In this document: piece by piece, positions 45,301 through 52,801 of the stretch | Numbering within the stretch: the first letter of the stretch is position 1 | How the letters are laid out: each line of letters starts with the position of its first letter | From: Thiomicrorhabdus sp033238645 | GTDB taxonomy: Bacteria; Pseudomonadota; Gammaproteobacteria; Thiomicrospirales; Thiomicrospiraceae | Direction: 5' to 3' | Length of the DNA: 64,000 nt | NCBI GenBank assembly: GCA_033238645.1 | Contig: BQXR01000004.1 | Span: 183,924 to 247,923 of the forward strand | The notes under the pieces: model-generated | What the model was told of the DNA's origin: nothing | What the model saw: the letters and a program-made list of their open reading frames with translations, nothing else | The model's database searches: none | Made by a program: the position numbers and the translations under genes

Positions 45301-45515
45301 AAATTTGGGAAAAACTGAACATTTAGCTTAAGTAAAGCAAAGATTCCAGCAAGCACCATAACAATCATCAGTAAGTTAGGCGCAACCTTGTGGCGAGCCA
45401 ACATACCAATTAAACCATTCGAGTTAAAAGGACGTTCTTTAATATGGTAATCACTATCTTCATGGCTCTGGCCAGAATCAGAACCTGATATAGAATTTGA
45501 TTCAATCTGATTCAT
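42321..45515 (-). CDS. RND-family efflux transporter permease
   Basis: A 1064-residue AcrB/MexB-like inner-membrane pump. Hydrophobic segments group as one N-terminal helix, five plus one after the first periplasmic loop, and a matching second half, giving twelve in total. The fourth segment holds the proton-relay acidic pair in LGIIVDDAIVVGEDA. The periplasmic loops and the late FGLSGIVVNDSIILVSFYKRL fit a group of poorly characterised HAE1-like proteins paired with unusual adaptor proteins. Its substrate cannot be told. It overlaps the adaptor gene by one base (TAATG), so the two are made together. Confidence 0.95.
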   Translation of the reverse strand: MNQIESNSISGSDSGQSHEDSDYHIKERPFNSNGLIGMLARHKVAPNLLMIVMVLAGIFALLKLNVQFFPNFDLDYASVRVVWPGANAQDVELSVTEPIERVLRNLDNLDEMTSTSSLGASIVSLKFKEGTNMIEAVNQVNQRVGELRNLPQDAQKAVIERVVRYEPIAKVLLISEQGDLSEMRPMVRRFERELLNRGIDRVTYKGLPLEEMSVELSQSQLEQYELSLEIVGNQISGMSRDYPAGSVGDSDSVRDIRALEQKRSAQAFGQMPLVVSDSENIALGDIANVERRAKKDSPYLTVEGFPAIEMQLQRAESGDTLESSKILQQWLKETEPLLPQGMRLKVYDETWSLVNQRIQLLLNNGIGGLILVVLILYVFLNGRVAFWIAVGIPVSFMATLMILYLAGGSINMISLFGLIMALGIIVDDAIVVGEDALAHHEMGEPALQAAEGGAHRMLGPVSASSLTTVAAFLPLMMIGGEMGNILFAIPLVIIAVIFASLIESFTILPGHLSHALKGVKKAEPGSIRYRLDTSIDHLRHHQFRHIIRWVLNHRAITLATTLGLMIFVVGLLAGGRLGFVFFPSPESTRLYADARFVAGTSSEVSSRYVEQMYQALLATEKELEPGIIKVAVVHYNRTQRETGPNFSSINVELIEPDQRETRNIQFIKLWQEKAGLVPGLDTLSIESPKTGPPGGDLDIRLSGASPEQLKQASLDLQQVLAQIAGVSGVRDDLPYGRDQLIYQLTPQGEALGLTYVSLGRQLSDAFSGRLVQIFTDAEDEVEVRVQYSRAEQATLATLNSMQIITPKGGRVALNSVATWSTQRGFDVMRHVDGHLTANVIGEVDKNVNNSNLILEQLKMSTLPELETKYGLSYSVEGQSARQAETMADMKIGLLIGLSIIYIVLAWVFSSYGWPLVVMMAIPFGLVGAIMGHWWMGLDMTILSLFGFFGLSGIVVNDSIILVSFYKRLREAGLAVNEALEEASVQRVRAVLLTSLTTVAGLTPLLFETSLQAQFLIPMATAIAFGLIFSTLLILLVIPAMLSIYEHASQSIKRRKDAFNQVATV

Positions 45516-46756
45516 TACTCTGCCTCAGACACTTTAAGACCCGTCATCGCATTAGGTAGGTGGGTAATATTTATCGAAGTACCCTCGCCAAATTCTGGAC
45601 GGATCAAAGCCCATAAACGTCCCTCTCGCATAACATCACCCACCACCTGAACAATCTCAGAAACGAGACGACCCTCCTTGACAATATAAACCTTGTTCTG
45701 CCCATAAAGCGCGCTATAAGGGATAGCGACCACTCGATTAAGCACAACACCTTGTAGATTAACTTCCATCAGGTCACCAGGACGAGCATTACTTAACACC
45801 TTAGGTAGTGTAAAAAATGCATCTAAACCACTGGTGGTTGATTCACCCGCTAATCTTGTTAAATCAAGGGGAATCTGCTGATCATCTAATTGATAAAATG
45901 CCAGTAATTTTACTTTAGAGTCCACGGCACTTTGCATTTTATTCAGGCCTGAAATGGGTAATTTAGCACGCAATTCGAGTGAATTAAAACCATAATAACG
46001 AACCAAACTTGCCCCAACATTGACACGAGAACCTTCACTGACAAACACCTTAGCGATGCGAATATCGTAAGGTGCAATAAGCTTGCCACGTTTTAAATTT
46101 AATTTTGCTAAAGCTAAAGCCGCCTTGGCCTTCGTTAAACGCGCCTGATTTTGAACTCCCTTTAACAGACTCTCTTCTACTGCCAATTCTGCCCCAACAA
46201 CAACATACTCTTGTTTTACTAAGATCTCCTTAACCTTATCCAAGTCAGACAAAGAAGCCAGTTCTCTCACGATTAACTGTTGTGTTCGCTCTACCGTCGT
46301 CTGCTTCAGCTCAAGTACTTTCTGTTCATGTTCTAAGCGTTTTAGATTGGCTTTATTCGCTAACTGCTGTAGCTGTAACTGCGCCGTGATATCTTCAACA
46401 TCTGCTTTAGCCTTCTGCAAAGGAATCTCAAGATCTGCTCTACTCAAGCTCAGTAAAGACTGGCCTTTTTTAACTGACTGCCCCTCTTTCACCCAAACCT
46501 TAGCCACAACCCCTGAAACGGGAGATGCTGCTTGAACTAAAGCATTAGATTCCACCTTTCCATATAAGACCTGCACGGGTGACAAGCGTTCAAACTTAGC
46601 TTCAATCGCCTCAACCATCCATACCTTCTCTGTAAGTTCAACCGCAGGTTGCTCTGGTTTTGTTTTCATAAAAAAAACAAATATCACAATTGTCATTGCA
46701 ATAATCGCAAGAGGGATTAAAACCGTTCGAATGCGCGACTGTAGAAAGGGAGCCAT
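45515..46756 (-). CDS. HlyD/RND membrane-fusion (periplasmic adaptor) protein
   Basis: A 413-residue adaptor that links the RND pump to an outer-membrane channel. An N-terminal anchor lies at about residues 8-29 (VLIPLAIIAMTIVIFVFFMK). A lipoyl-like half-motif VSGVVAKVWVKEGQSVKKGQ precedes a long coiled-coil hairpin near residues 110-215. The second lipoyl half (LIAPYDIRIAKVFVSEGSRVNVG) and a beta-barrel domain follow. The start has AGGAAA eight bases upstream. No outer-membrane factor gene is adjacent, so it must use one encoded elsewhere. Confidence 0.93.
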   Translation of the reverse strand: MAPFLQSRIRTVLIPLAIIAMTIVIFVFFMKTKPEQPAVELTEKVWMVEAIEAKFERLSPVQVLYGKVESNALVQAASPVSGVVAKVWVKEGQSVKKGQSLLSLSRADLEIPLQKAKADVEDITAQLQLQQLANKANLKRLEHEQKVLELKQTTVERTQQLIVRELASLSDLDKVKEILVKQEYVVVGAELAVEESLLKGVQNQARLTKAKAALALAKLNLKRGKLIAPYDIRIAKVFVSEGSRVNVGASLVRYYGFNSLELRAKLPISGLNKMQSAVDSKVKLLAFYQLDDQQIPLDLTRLAGESTTSGLDAFFTLPKVLSNARPGDLMEVNLQGVVLNRVVAIPYSALYGQNKVYIVKEGRLVSEIVQVVGDVMREGRLWALIRPEFGEGTSINITHLPNAMTGLKVSEAE

Positions 46757-47161
46757 TAAGAATTTCCTATTTTAGAAAAAGGTACACGGCAGAATTTGCT
46801 GAAATACAACATGCACTTAATAAAGACATTATCATAAACTAATTTAATACAAGATTAGCAACAACATGATCTAACTCAAGTTTAACCAATTGTATCAACC
46901 GCACCCTTGATGAAACCTGTCTATGAAAAATAACTTATTATTGCCACTCTTCCTCTAACTTTACCTATGATTAAGGCCAGCTCAGGCAAATAATACTCAA
47001 CTTACAAAATAGGCTGGGTAAAGGTCAGATTCGGGGTACCTTTGGCTTTAGTAAAAAAATAATTCCAAGCGACAGAGACAAAAAAGCCACTCTTAGTCAG
47101 TGGCTTAACCTAGGAATAAACCCGTCTCACGCTTTAATTTTTGCTTAGACTTGAACTCTTC
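46757..47161. other. 405-bp gap upstream of the efflux operon with the cca terminator
   Basis: It contains the terminator of cca (47084-47106) and probably the promoter of the efflux pair on the minus strand. No gene or repeat is evident and no clear operator is seen. Confidence 0.5.
47084..47106 (-). terminator. terminator after cca
   Basis: AAGCCACT / AGTGGCTT is a perfect 8-bp stem with loop CTTAGTC. On the minus strand it is followed by six T residues, 55 bp after the cca stop. Confidence 0.9.
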
Positions 47162-48457
47162 TTAAAGCCCATAATCTCTAACAAAATCTGCAATTAACTG
47201 TAACCGCTCCCGATCAATTTCCGCTGATATCTCTGGACCTTTATAGCCCTTAGCAATAATCGCTTGATTATCCACCCCGCTTGCCACATCAAGCACCACT
47301 AACCAAAAGTCTTTTTGTGGATAGCTTATATTTTCAAATCCAGTTCGTCCCTTTGAATCCGCTTCACAGGCAACTAAAATAGATTCAAATCCCTCTCGAT
47401 CCTTTAAAGCACCACACCCTTTGATGACCTTTAAATAGGTTTTAGCCTTCAGAGCTGGTCGTCTCATCTCCTGATCAAGGCCATTTTCAGGTTTGCTTAA
47501 CCCTTGGTGAACAATACCGTGCCACAGTGCAACTCGCTCGGCTTTCTGTTGCCACTTCTTCGGCACACGATAGCGCTGACAAAGCTCAGTAATTAAAGGT
47601 ACACCCGCCGCTTCATGCCCATAATGCTTTGGCCACAACTCTTTTGGCGTAACCCCTTTACCTAAGTCATGCAGTAGTGCAGCTAAACGTACCGCAGGAT
47701 CAGTCGAAAGTTTGGTGGCCATATCCAATACCATCATGGTATGAATCCACACATCGCCTTCTGGGTGGTGGATTTCAGGTTGAGTCACATTGTGCAGTGC
47801 AAATAGTTCAGGGAAAAGCACCTCTACGCCACCCACCGAGTCTAATACCTCAAAGAAGACACTAGGAGTTTCAGTATTTAGCGCCTTAACCACCTCTTGC
47901 CACACTCGCTCAGGTGTGAGTACCGCTAGCTCACCACTGGCAACCATATCCGCCATCAGTAATCGCGTCTCTTCTGCCAAGGTAAAGCCAAAAGGTTTAA
48001 GCTTAGCTGCAAAACGCGCTACACGTAAAACTCGAAGCGGATCTTCAGAAAAAGCTTCAGAGACATGCCTCAGCACTCTACACTCTAGATCTTTCTGCCC
48101 CCCATAAGGGTCTACCACCCCCCCTCCTGAGTTTTGTGCAATAGCATTAATGGTTAAGTCACGGCGTATTAAGTCGGCTTCTAGCGTAACAGATGGGTCG
48201 GCAAAGACCTCAAAGCCATGATAGCCTTGTCCTGCTTTACGCTCCGTACGAGCTAAGGCATACTCCTCTTTGGTTTTAGGGTGTAGAAAAACGGGAAAGT
48301 CTTTACCCACCTGCTGAAAACCTTTATCTAACATCATCTCTGCAGTTGCTCCGACGACGACCCAGTCTCGATCATAAACAGCGATTCCTAGCAGGCCATC
48401 TCTAACCGCTCCACCCACTAAATATACATCTAAATCCAAACCTACATCTAAGCTCAC
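47162..48457 (-). CDS. cca: CCA tRNA nucleotidyltransferase with HD domain
   Basis: A 431-residue enzyme that adds or repairs the CCA end of tRNA. The nucleotidyltransferase head starts VYLVGGAVRDGLLG, with catalytic Asp29 and Asp31 in DRDWVVVG. The neck has RRDLTINAIA and DPLRVLRVARFAAKL. The C-terminal HD phosphohydrolase has HHPEGDVWIHT and ALLHDLGKGVTP, as in the multifunctional gammaproteobacterial Cca. It is downstream of the NDUFA9-like gene on the minus strand, with terminators on both sides, so it is probably monocistronic. Confidence 0.97.
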   Translation of the reverse strand: MSLDVGLDLDVYLVGGAVRDGLLGIAVYDRDWVVVGATAEMMLDKGFQQVGKDFPVFLHPKTKEEYALARTERKAGQGYHGFEVFADPSVTLEADLIRRDLTINAIAQNSGGGVVDPYGGQKDLECRVLRHVSEAFSEDPLRVLRVARFAAKLKPFGFTLAEETRLLMADMVASGELAVLTPERVWQEVVKALNTETPSVFFEVLDSVGGVEVLFPELFALHNVTQPEIHHPEGDVWIHTMMVLDMATKLSTDPAVRLAALLHDLGKGVTPKELWPKHYGHEAAGVPLITELCQRYRVPKKWQQKAERVALWHGIVHQGLSKPENGLDQEMRRPALKAKTYLKVIKGCGALKDREGFESILVACEADSKGRTGFENISYPQKDFWLVVLDVASGVDNQAIIAKGYKGPEISAEIDRERLQLIADFVRDYGL

Positions 48458-48499
48458 TGGCCTAACCCTTTAATCATTACATACTATTTTACAAACAAA

Positions 48500-48522
48500 A
48501 AAGCCGTCTTATCGACGGCTTT
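48500..48522 (-). terminator. terminator after the NDUFA9-like gene
   Basis: AAAGCCGTC / GACGGCTTT around TTATC is followed on the minus strand by six T residues. It lies between the cca start and the end of the upstream gene. Confidence 0.9.
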
Positions 48523-48553
48523 ATCATCACTCTTAAGTCAAAGTGATTGGAAA

Positions 48554-49519
48554 CTAAACAAGCTCGTCAGCATTTCGTCCAGCTTCCTTACGGAAGTAGT
48601 TAAAACGGGCACGAACATCATGCGGCACCGCATAACCTGCAATCACCAACTCTAATCCACTTGGTACAAAACCAAACGATGAAGAGAAATCTGACTCAGT
48701 AACCATATCACCACATAACATCTGTAGTTGCGATGAAGAGATAGAAACGACAGGTGCTAAAGCACCCAACTTAGCCATAAACTTTGCATTCAAAGGACAA
48801 ACTGGAAACAGAACCGCTTGCTTCTGCATAATTTCCATGACTAACTCAGCAAGCTCCTTGATGGTCATACGCTCTTCACCCGCGATATCAACCATTTGAC
48901 CAAATGTCGCTACATTACCAACCGATGCTGCAAATACCTGTGCAAAATCTCTAACCCAAATAGGCTGAACAACTACCGTAGATTGCGCCACCATTAACAG
49001 TGGCATACGATTTAGCTGCTTGGCATAACGCGCAGTCGTATCATCATTTTCACCAATTAATAGACTTGGCTTCATAATAGAGACATCTGCACCTTGCGTA
49101 GAGAGCATCACATCATCCACTTTCGCCTGCAGTGAACGCCACTCGCTTTTAGCCTGTTCAGAAGCACCAATTTGAGATAAGCTCATTACGCGTTGAATAC
49201 CCGCACGCTCAACCGCTGACTTAACATCTTGGCTAACCGTTAGTAGATCATCCGCTTCAACCATCTCAGGGCCTGTTGAACGATCAGAGAGTAAATTAAC
49301 CACAATATCTGTATTTACTAGAGCTGTATCTAATAGATCTGCATCATCATATGCGGTTAACTCAACCACTTTGGTGTTCGGATAGAGCGCAAAGTCACGA
49401 AAACGCTGCGGGCGACGCACTAAAAGTGAGACTTCATAACCTGCTTTTGAAAGTGCATTCACTACTTCACGACCAACAAATCCAGTACCACCAAAGACGC
49501 TTACTTTGTTTCCTAACAT
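48554..49519 (-). CDS. NAD(P)-binding epimerase-like protein (NDUFA9/NmrA type)
   Basis: A 321-residue Rossmann-fold protein. The nucleotide site VFGGTGFVGREVV lies at residues 8-20, followed by LLVRRPQR. There is no typical YxxxK catalytic pair, which fits the atypical SDR group related to complex I accessory subunit NDUFA9 and to NmrA. The substrate is unknown. The start at 49519 is the best family fit although no strong ribosome site precedes it; an in-frame upstream ATG would overlap the divergent ycgL gene. It has its own terminator. Confidence 0.85.
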   Translation of the reverse strand: MLGNKVSVFGGTGFVGREVVNALSKAGYEVSLLVRRPQRFRDFALYPNTKVVELTAYDDADLLDTALVNTDIVVNLLSDRSTGPEMVEADDLLTVSQDVKSAVERAGIQRVMSLSQIGASEQAKSEWRSLQAKVDDVMLSTQGADVSIMKPSLLIGENDDTTARYAKQLNRMPLLMVAQSTVVVQPIWVRDFAQVFAASVGNVATFGQMVDIAGEERMTIKELAELVMEIMQKQAVLFPVCPLNAKFMAKLGALAPVVSISSSQLQMLCGDMVTESDFSSSFGFVPSGLELVIAGYAVPHDVRARFNYFRKEAGRNADELV

Positions 49520-49650
49520 AAGACTAAAATCCAGTTTTTTGATTACAATCAGAAAAGAATAAGGAAATGAACAGGGCGGGTCAAGTATTTCAGTGCCTAA
49601 ATGTGCGATTGATTTTGTTACAATAGCCAAAAAATTAAGGATTAAGACCG

Positions 49651-49947
49651 ATGAAAGCCATAATGGTATCAACTTTTAAAAGCCCAAAAAAACAAGAACT
49701 ATTTCTTTTCATTCCCAAAGAGCCTGGCTTAGAAGCTCTTGGAGATGAGATATTGGTTATGTTTGGTGAGCCAGAACACGTCATTGATTTTGATCTTACA
49801 CCTGATAAAAAAATGCCTCGCTCAAATGCCGCTGATATTTATGAAGCGTTGCAGACCAAAGGCTACCATATCCAAATGCCACCACTGGAAGTTGAAAAAA
49901 TTAGTGACATGCCTCCGCCTCCGCCACATTTAGATAATATTTTTTAA
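49651..49947 (+). CDS. ycgL: YcgL-domain protein
   Basis: A 98-residue protein of the YcgL family. It shows the typical FLFIPKEPGLEALGDEILVMFGEPE segment, then ADIYEALQTKGYHIQMPP, with a proline-rich tail. YcgL proteins have a small alpha/beta fold with no agreed function; they are widespread in gammaproteobacteria and often near rnd or minD. AAGGA lies nine bases before the ATG. It is divergent from the NDUFA9-like gene, with about 130 bp between the starts. Confidence 0.88.
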   Translation: MKAIMVSTFKSPKKQELFLFIPKEPGLEALGDEILVMFGEPEHVIDFDLTPDKKMPRSNAADIYEALQTKGYHIQMPPLEVEKISDMPPPPPHLDNIF

Positions 49948-50003
49948 AATTATTCACAAAAGTATTATCGACTCCAAACCTCATAGAGAAGCACTTGGTT
50001 ATA

Positions 50004-50018
50004 CCCACCCCTGCTCAA
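50004..50018 (+). repeat. C-run repeat, copy 8, interrupted
   Basis: CCCACCCC followed by TGCTCAATTT, with a single A breaking the C-run. It lies between ycgL and the superoxide dismutase gene, both on the plus strand. Confidence 0.7.
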
Positions 50019-50129
50019 TTTATACACTATATTAACCAAGTATTTTACTAGGGTATTTACAATCAAACGATTATAGCTACAATAATAAGTCATATTATTA
50101 GATATTTCTTATTTACCAAGGAGTTAGCT

Positions 50130-50747
50130 ATGTCCTTTACATTGCCCGATCTACCCTATGATTATGATGCTTTAGAAGTTTCCATTGATGCTCGCACAAT
50201 GGAAATACACCATACCAAACATCACAACACCTATATCACCAATCTAAACAATGCCGTTGCAGACTCTCCACTTGCGGATAAACCGCTAGAAGAACTCATT
50301 GCCAACGCAGGAACTCTATCACCCGCTATCCGTAATAATGGTGGTGGTCACTGGAACCACACCTTCTTCTGGAATGCCATGACAGGAGATAGCATGGGCG
50401 CTCCAACAGGTGCTTTAGCGGAAGATATCAAAGCAACTTTTGGTGGTTTAGAGCTATTAAAAGAACAGTTCAATACTGCAGGGGCAACTCGCTTTGGATC
50501 AGGTTGGGCGTGGTTAAGCGTCTCTGCAGAAGGCAAACTAGAGGTCTCCTCTACGCCTAACCAAGACAACCCCTTAATGGATTGTGTTGATGTAAAAGGC
50601 ACCCCCATCCTTGGATTAGATGTTTGGGAACACGCTTATTACCTACGCTACCAAAACCTTCGTCCAGCCTACATGCAAGCATGGTGGGATGTAGTTAACT
50701 GGGATAGAGCATCAGAACTTTATAACACGGCTAAACAGAGCAGCTAA
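50130..50747 (+). CDS. sodA: superoxide dismutase, Fe/Mn family with Mn-type residues
   Basis: A 205-residue dismutase that converts superoxide to O2 and H2O2. The metal ligands are His27, His77, Asp164 and His168 (DVWEHAYY). The second-shell residues are the Mn-type pair: Gly73 in GGGHWNH and Gln145 in PNQDNPLM. Iron enzymes instead carry the Gln at the earlier site. It is therefore more likely Mn-specific or cambialistic, though many genomes would label it sodB. No signal peptide. AAGGAG precedes the ATG. A C-run hairpin and then a terminator follow. Confidence 0.93.
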   Translation: MSFTLPDLPYDYDALEVSIDARTMEIHHTKHHNTYITNLNNAVADSPLADKPLEELIANAGTLSPAIRNNGGGHWNHTFFWNAMTGDSMGAPTGALAEDIKATFGGLELLKEQFNTAGATRFGSGWAWLSVSAEGKLEVSSTPNQDNPLMDCVDVKGTPILGLDVWEHAYYLRYQNLRPAYMQAWWDVVNWDRASELYNTAKQSS

Positions 50748-50773
50748 ACAAAACAGCCCCCCCTGCTCAGTTT
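50733..50773 (+). repeat. C-run repeat, copy 9, pairing with the sod 3' end
   Basis: Seven C residues (50757-50763) are followed by TGCTCAGTTT. CTGCTCAGTTT (50763-50773) pairs with AAACAGAGCAG (50733-50743), which is the last codons of the sod gene, with one internal mismatch. The hairpin thus has one arm in the gene and one in the repeat. No T-run follows it. Confidence 0.85.
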
Positions 50774-50819
50774 CAAAGCTCAAGCAAAAATAACTATTTG
50801 CTACTGATTATCCGAAACC

Positions 50820-50842
50820 AAAACCTCGCTCTGCGAGGTTTT
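50820..50842 (+). terminator. terminator after sod
   Basis: AAAACCTCGC / GCGAGGTTTT is a perfect 10-bp stem around TCT, continued by T residues. It lies 73 bp after the sod stop. Confidence 0.95.
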
Positions 50843-50934
50843 TACTATTTAGCAGATGATTAATATCAAAAAGTAATCAATCAACATCTCTTTTTAAGTA
50901 TATTTAACCTTTAAAATTTAAACTGGAAAAAACA

Positions 50935-51492
50935 ATGGTCAGCCTAACCACCCCTATCTGTGATTTTAACCAACCCGCCATTAACTTTGATCTACCCGGT
51001 GTCGATGGTCAAAACTGGACTTTAGAAAAGGCCAGAGGCGAAAACGGTCTGCTGGTCATGTTTATCTGCAACCACTGCCCTTATGTAAAATCGATTCAGA
51101 CACGCTTAGTCAGTGATAGCAAAATACTACGTGATGAGTTTGGTATTAATAGTATTGCCATTATGTCGAATGATCCCAACGAGTATGCAGAAGACTCATT
51201 TGAAAATATGCGAGCCATATCAGATCAATTCAGCTTCCCATTCCCGTACGTTATTGATGAGAACCAAGCGATTGCAAAGGCTTATGATGCAGTCTGCACA
51301 CCCGACTTCTTTGGTTATAACGCTGATCTACATCTACAGTACCGTGGACGCTTAGACGAATCCCGCAAAGAGACCGCAGCGGCAGATGTAAAACGTAATC
51401 TTTTAGAAGCGATGAAACAAGTAGCTGAAACTGGCCAAGGGCCTTTAGAACAGATCCCAAGCATGGGTTGTTCGATAAAGTGGAAAGCGTAA
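50935..51492 (+). CDS. thioredoxin-family redoxin (AhpC/TSA type)
   Basis: A 185-residue thioredoxin-fold protein with a Cys45-x-x-Cys48 pair in VMFICNHCPYVKS, typical of the PRX_like1 group of redoxins. The strand-loop FDLPGVDGQNWTLE at the start and the cis-proline region DAVCTPDFFGYN are present; note an additional Cys near that loop. No signal peptide is seen, so it is probably cytoplasmic. The natural substrate is unknown. It lies after sod and six bases before the glycerate kinase gene, suggesting an oxidative-stress or carbon-salvage transcript. Confidence 0.88.
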   Translation: MVSLTTPICDFNQPAINFDLPGVDGQNWTLEKARGENGLLVMFICNHCPYVKSIQTRLVSDSKILRDEFGINSIAIMSNDPNEYAEDSFENMRAISDQFSFPFPYVIDENQAIAKAYDAVCTPDFFGYNADLHLQYRGRLDESRKETAAADVKRNLLEAMKQVAETGQGPLEQIPSMGCSIKWKA

Positions 51493-51498
51493 CCCTCT

Positions 51499-52623
51499 AT
51501 GCCAACCTACCTCATTGCCCCCGATAGCTTTAAAGGCTCTATTAGTGCCATACAGTTCTGTGAAATTGCTCACCAAGTTATTTTACAGAAGCAACCAAAT
51601 GCTACAGTGATTACTCGTCCGCTCTCTGATGGCGGTGAGGGGTTTGTTGATGCTTTTGTTTATGCAGGACTGGCCGAAGAGCATAAGATTTGGTGTTCAA
51701 ACCCTTTGGGGCGTAAAACCAAAGCTAAGTTTGCTTGGATGGCTGAGTCACAAACAGCAATTATTGAGATGGCTCAGGCTTCTGGTTTACCGCTTTTACG
51801 TCCCGATGACCGTAACCCTCTGCAAACGCATACCACAGGCACAGGCCAACTGATTCAAGCAGCGCTTGATCTCGGGGCTAAAAAGATCATTTTAGGATTG
51901 GGTGGTTCTGCAACTAATGATGGTGGCATGGGGGCTTTAAGAGCGCTTGGCATTCCTTTTCTAAATGAACAAGGTAAAGCGATTGGTTTGGGAGGACAGG
52001 CACTGAAAGCCATCTATCAGATTGGTGACATTCCACAGCACTTGCTTGAGATTGAGTGGGTTTTGGCTTGTGATGTAACTAACCCGCTACTGGGTGAGTT
52101 AGGTGCAACTAGGGTTTTTGGCCCACAAAAAGGCCTTACTGATAAAGCTTTGCCTATCCTTGAAAGTGGCTTACAAAACTTTGCCGAGAAAATTCAACTT
52201 AAAACGGGGCATGATGTTGTTGATGTGCCTGGTGCTGGTGCAGCAGGCGGTATGGCGGCAGGTTTTATTGGCCTGTTAGATGCCAAAGTAAAAGCAGGAT
52301 TTGATCTTCTCAATGAGCAATTAAAACTTGAAGACCTATTTGAACAGCAGACTATCGATACCCTTATAACAGGGGAAGGCAAAATCGATAAGCAGACTAC
52401 CTTTGGTAAACTACCCCAGCGTATCGCCAGCCTTGCCAAACAACATCAAGCTAAAACCATTGGGCTTTGTGGACACTTAGCGACAACAACCGAAACACTG
52501 CCTGAGTTTGATGCGCTGTTTAGCATTATCCCCAAACCGATGGATGAGTTCACTGCGATGCAACAAACCCCACACCTTTTAAGCCAAACCATCCACTCTA
52601 TCGTCGGCCTACTACCAAAGTAA
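51499..52623 (+). CDS. glycerate kinase (GarK/GlxK family)
   Basis: A 374-residue kinase that phosphorylates glycerate; family members make 2- or 3-phosphoglycerate. Signatures are YLIAPDSFKGSISA, RPLSDGGEGF, IEMAQASGLPLL, LGLGGSATNDGGMGAL, PGAGAAGGMAAG and LITGEGKIDKQTTFGKLP. It starts six bases after the redoxin stop. Together with Gph and RuBisCO it may belong to a glycolate salvage route, but the glycolate oxidase, glyoxylate carboligase and tartronate semialdehyde reductase that would link them are not in the window. Confidence 0.93.
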   Translation: MPTYLIAPDSFKGSISAIQFCEIAHQVILQKQPNATVITRPLSDGGEGFVDAFVYAGLAEEHKIWCSNPLGRKTKAKFAWMAESQTAIIEMAQASGLPLLRPDDRNPLQTHTTGTGQLIQAALDLGAKKIILGLGGSATNDGGMGALRALGIPFLNEQGKAIGLGGQALKAIYQIGDIPQHLLEIEWVLACDVTNPLLGELGATRVFGPQKGLTDKALPILESGLQNFAEKIQLKTGHDVVDVPGAGAAGGMAAGFIGLLDAKVKAGFDLLNEQLKLEDLFEQQTIDTLITGEGKIDKQTTFGKLPQRIASLAKQHQAKTIGLCGHLATTTETLPEFDALFSIIPKPMDEFTAMQQTPHLLSQTIHSIVGLLPK

Positions 52624-52631
52624 GCACCGCA

Positions 52632-52680
52632 GGATCTTTGAGTAGGCTCGTTGGAGCGATCCCCCCCCTGCTCGAAATCC
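52632..52680 (+). repeat. C-run repeat, copy 10, with a pairing left arm
   Basis: Eight C residues (52661-52668) are followed by TGCTCGAAATCC. GGATCTTTGAGTAGG (52632-52646), nine bases after the glycerate kinase stop, can pair with CCTGCTCGAAATCC through several G-U pairs. There is no T-run, so an intrinsic terminator in the usual sense is unlikely. Confidence 0.8.
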
Positions 52681-52801
52681 CAAGCCTTTTTTAGGGTAAA
52701 CCTGACAAACTATTAAACCCTTAATCGGTAAGACTGTTAAAATATTCCGTTCGTAAAAACACAACCTTAATAAGAATCGTAATTTAGGCTAAAGAACCCT
52801 T

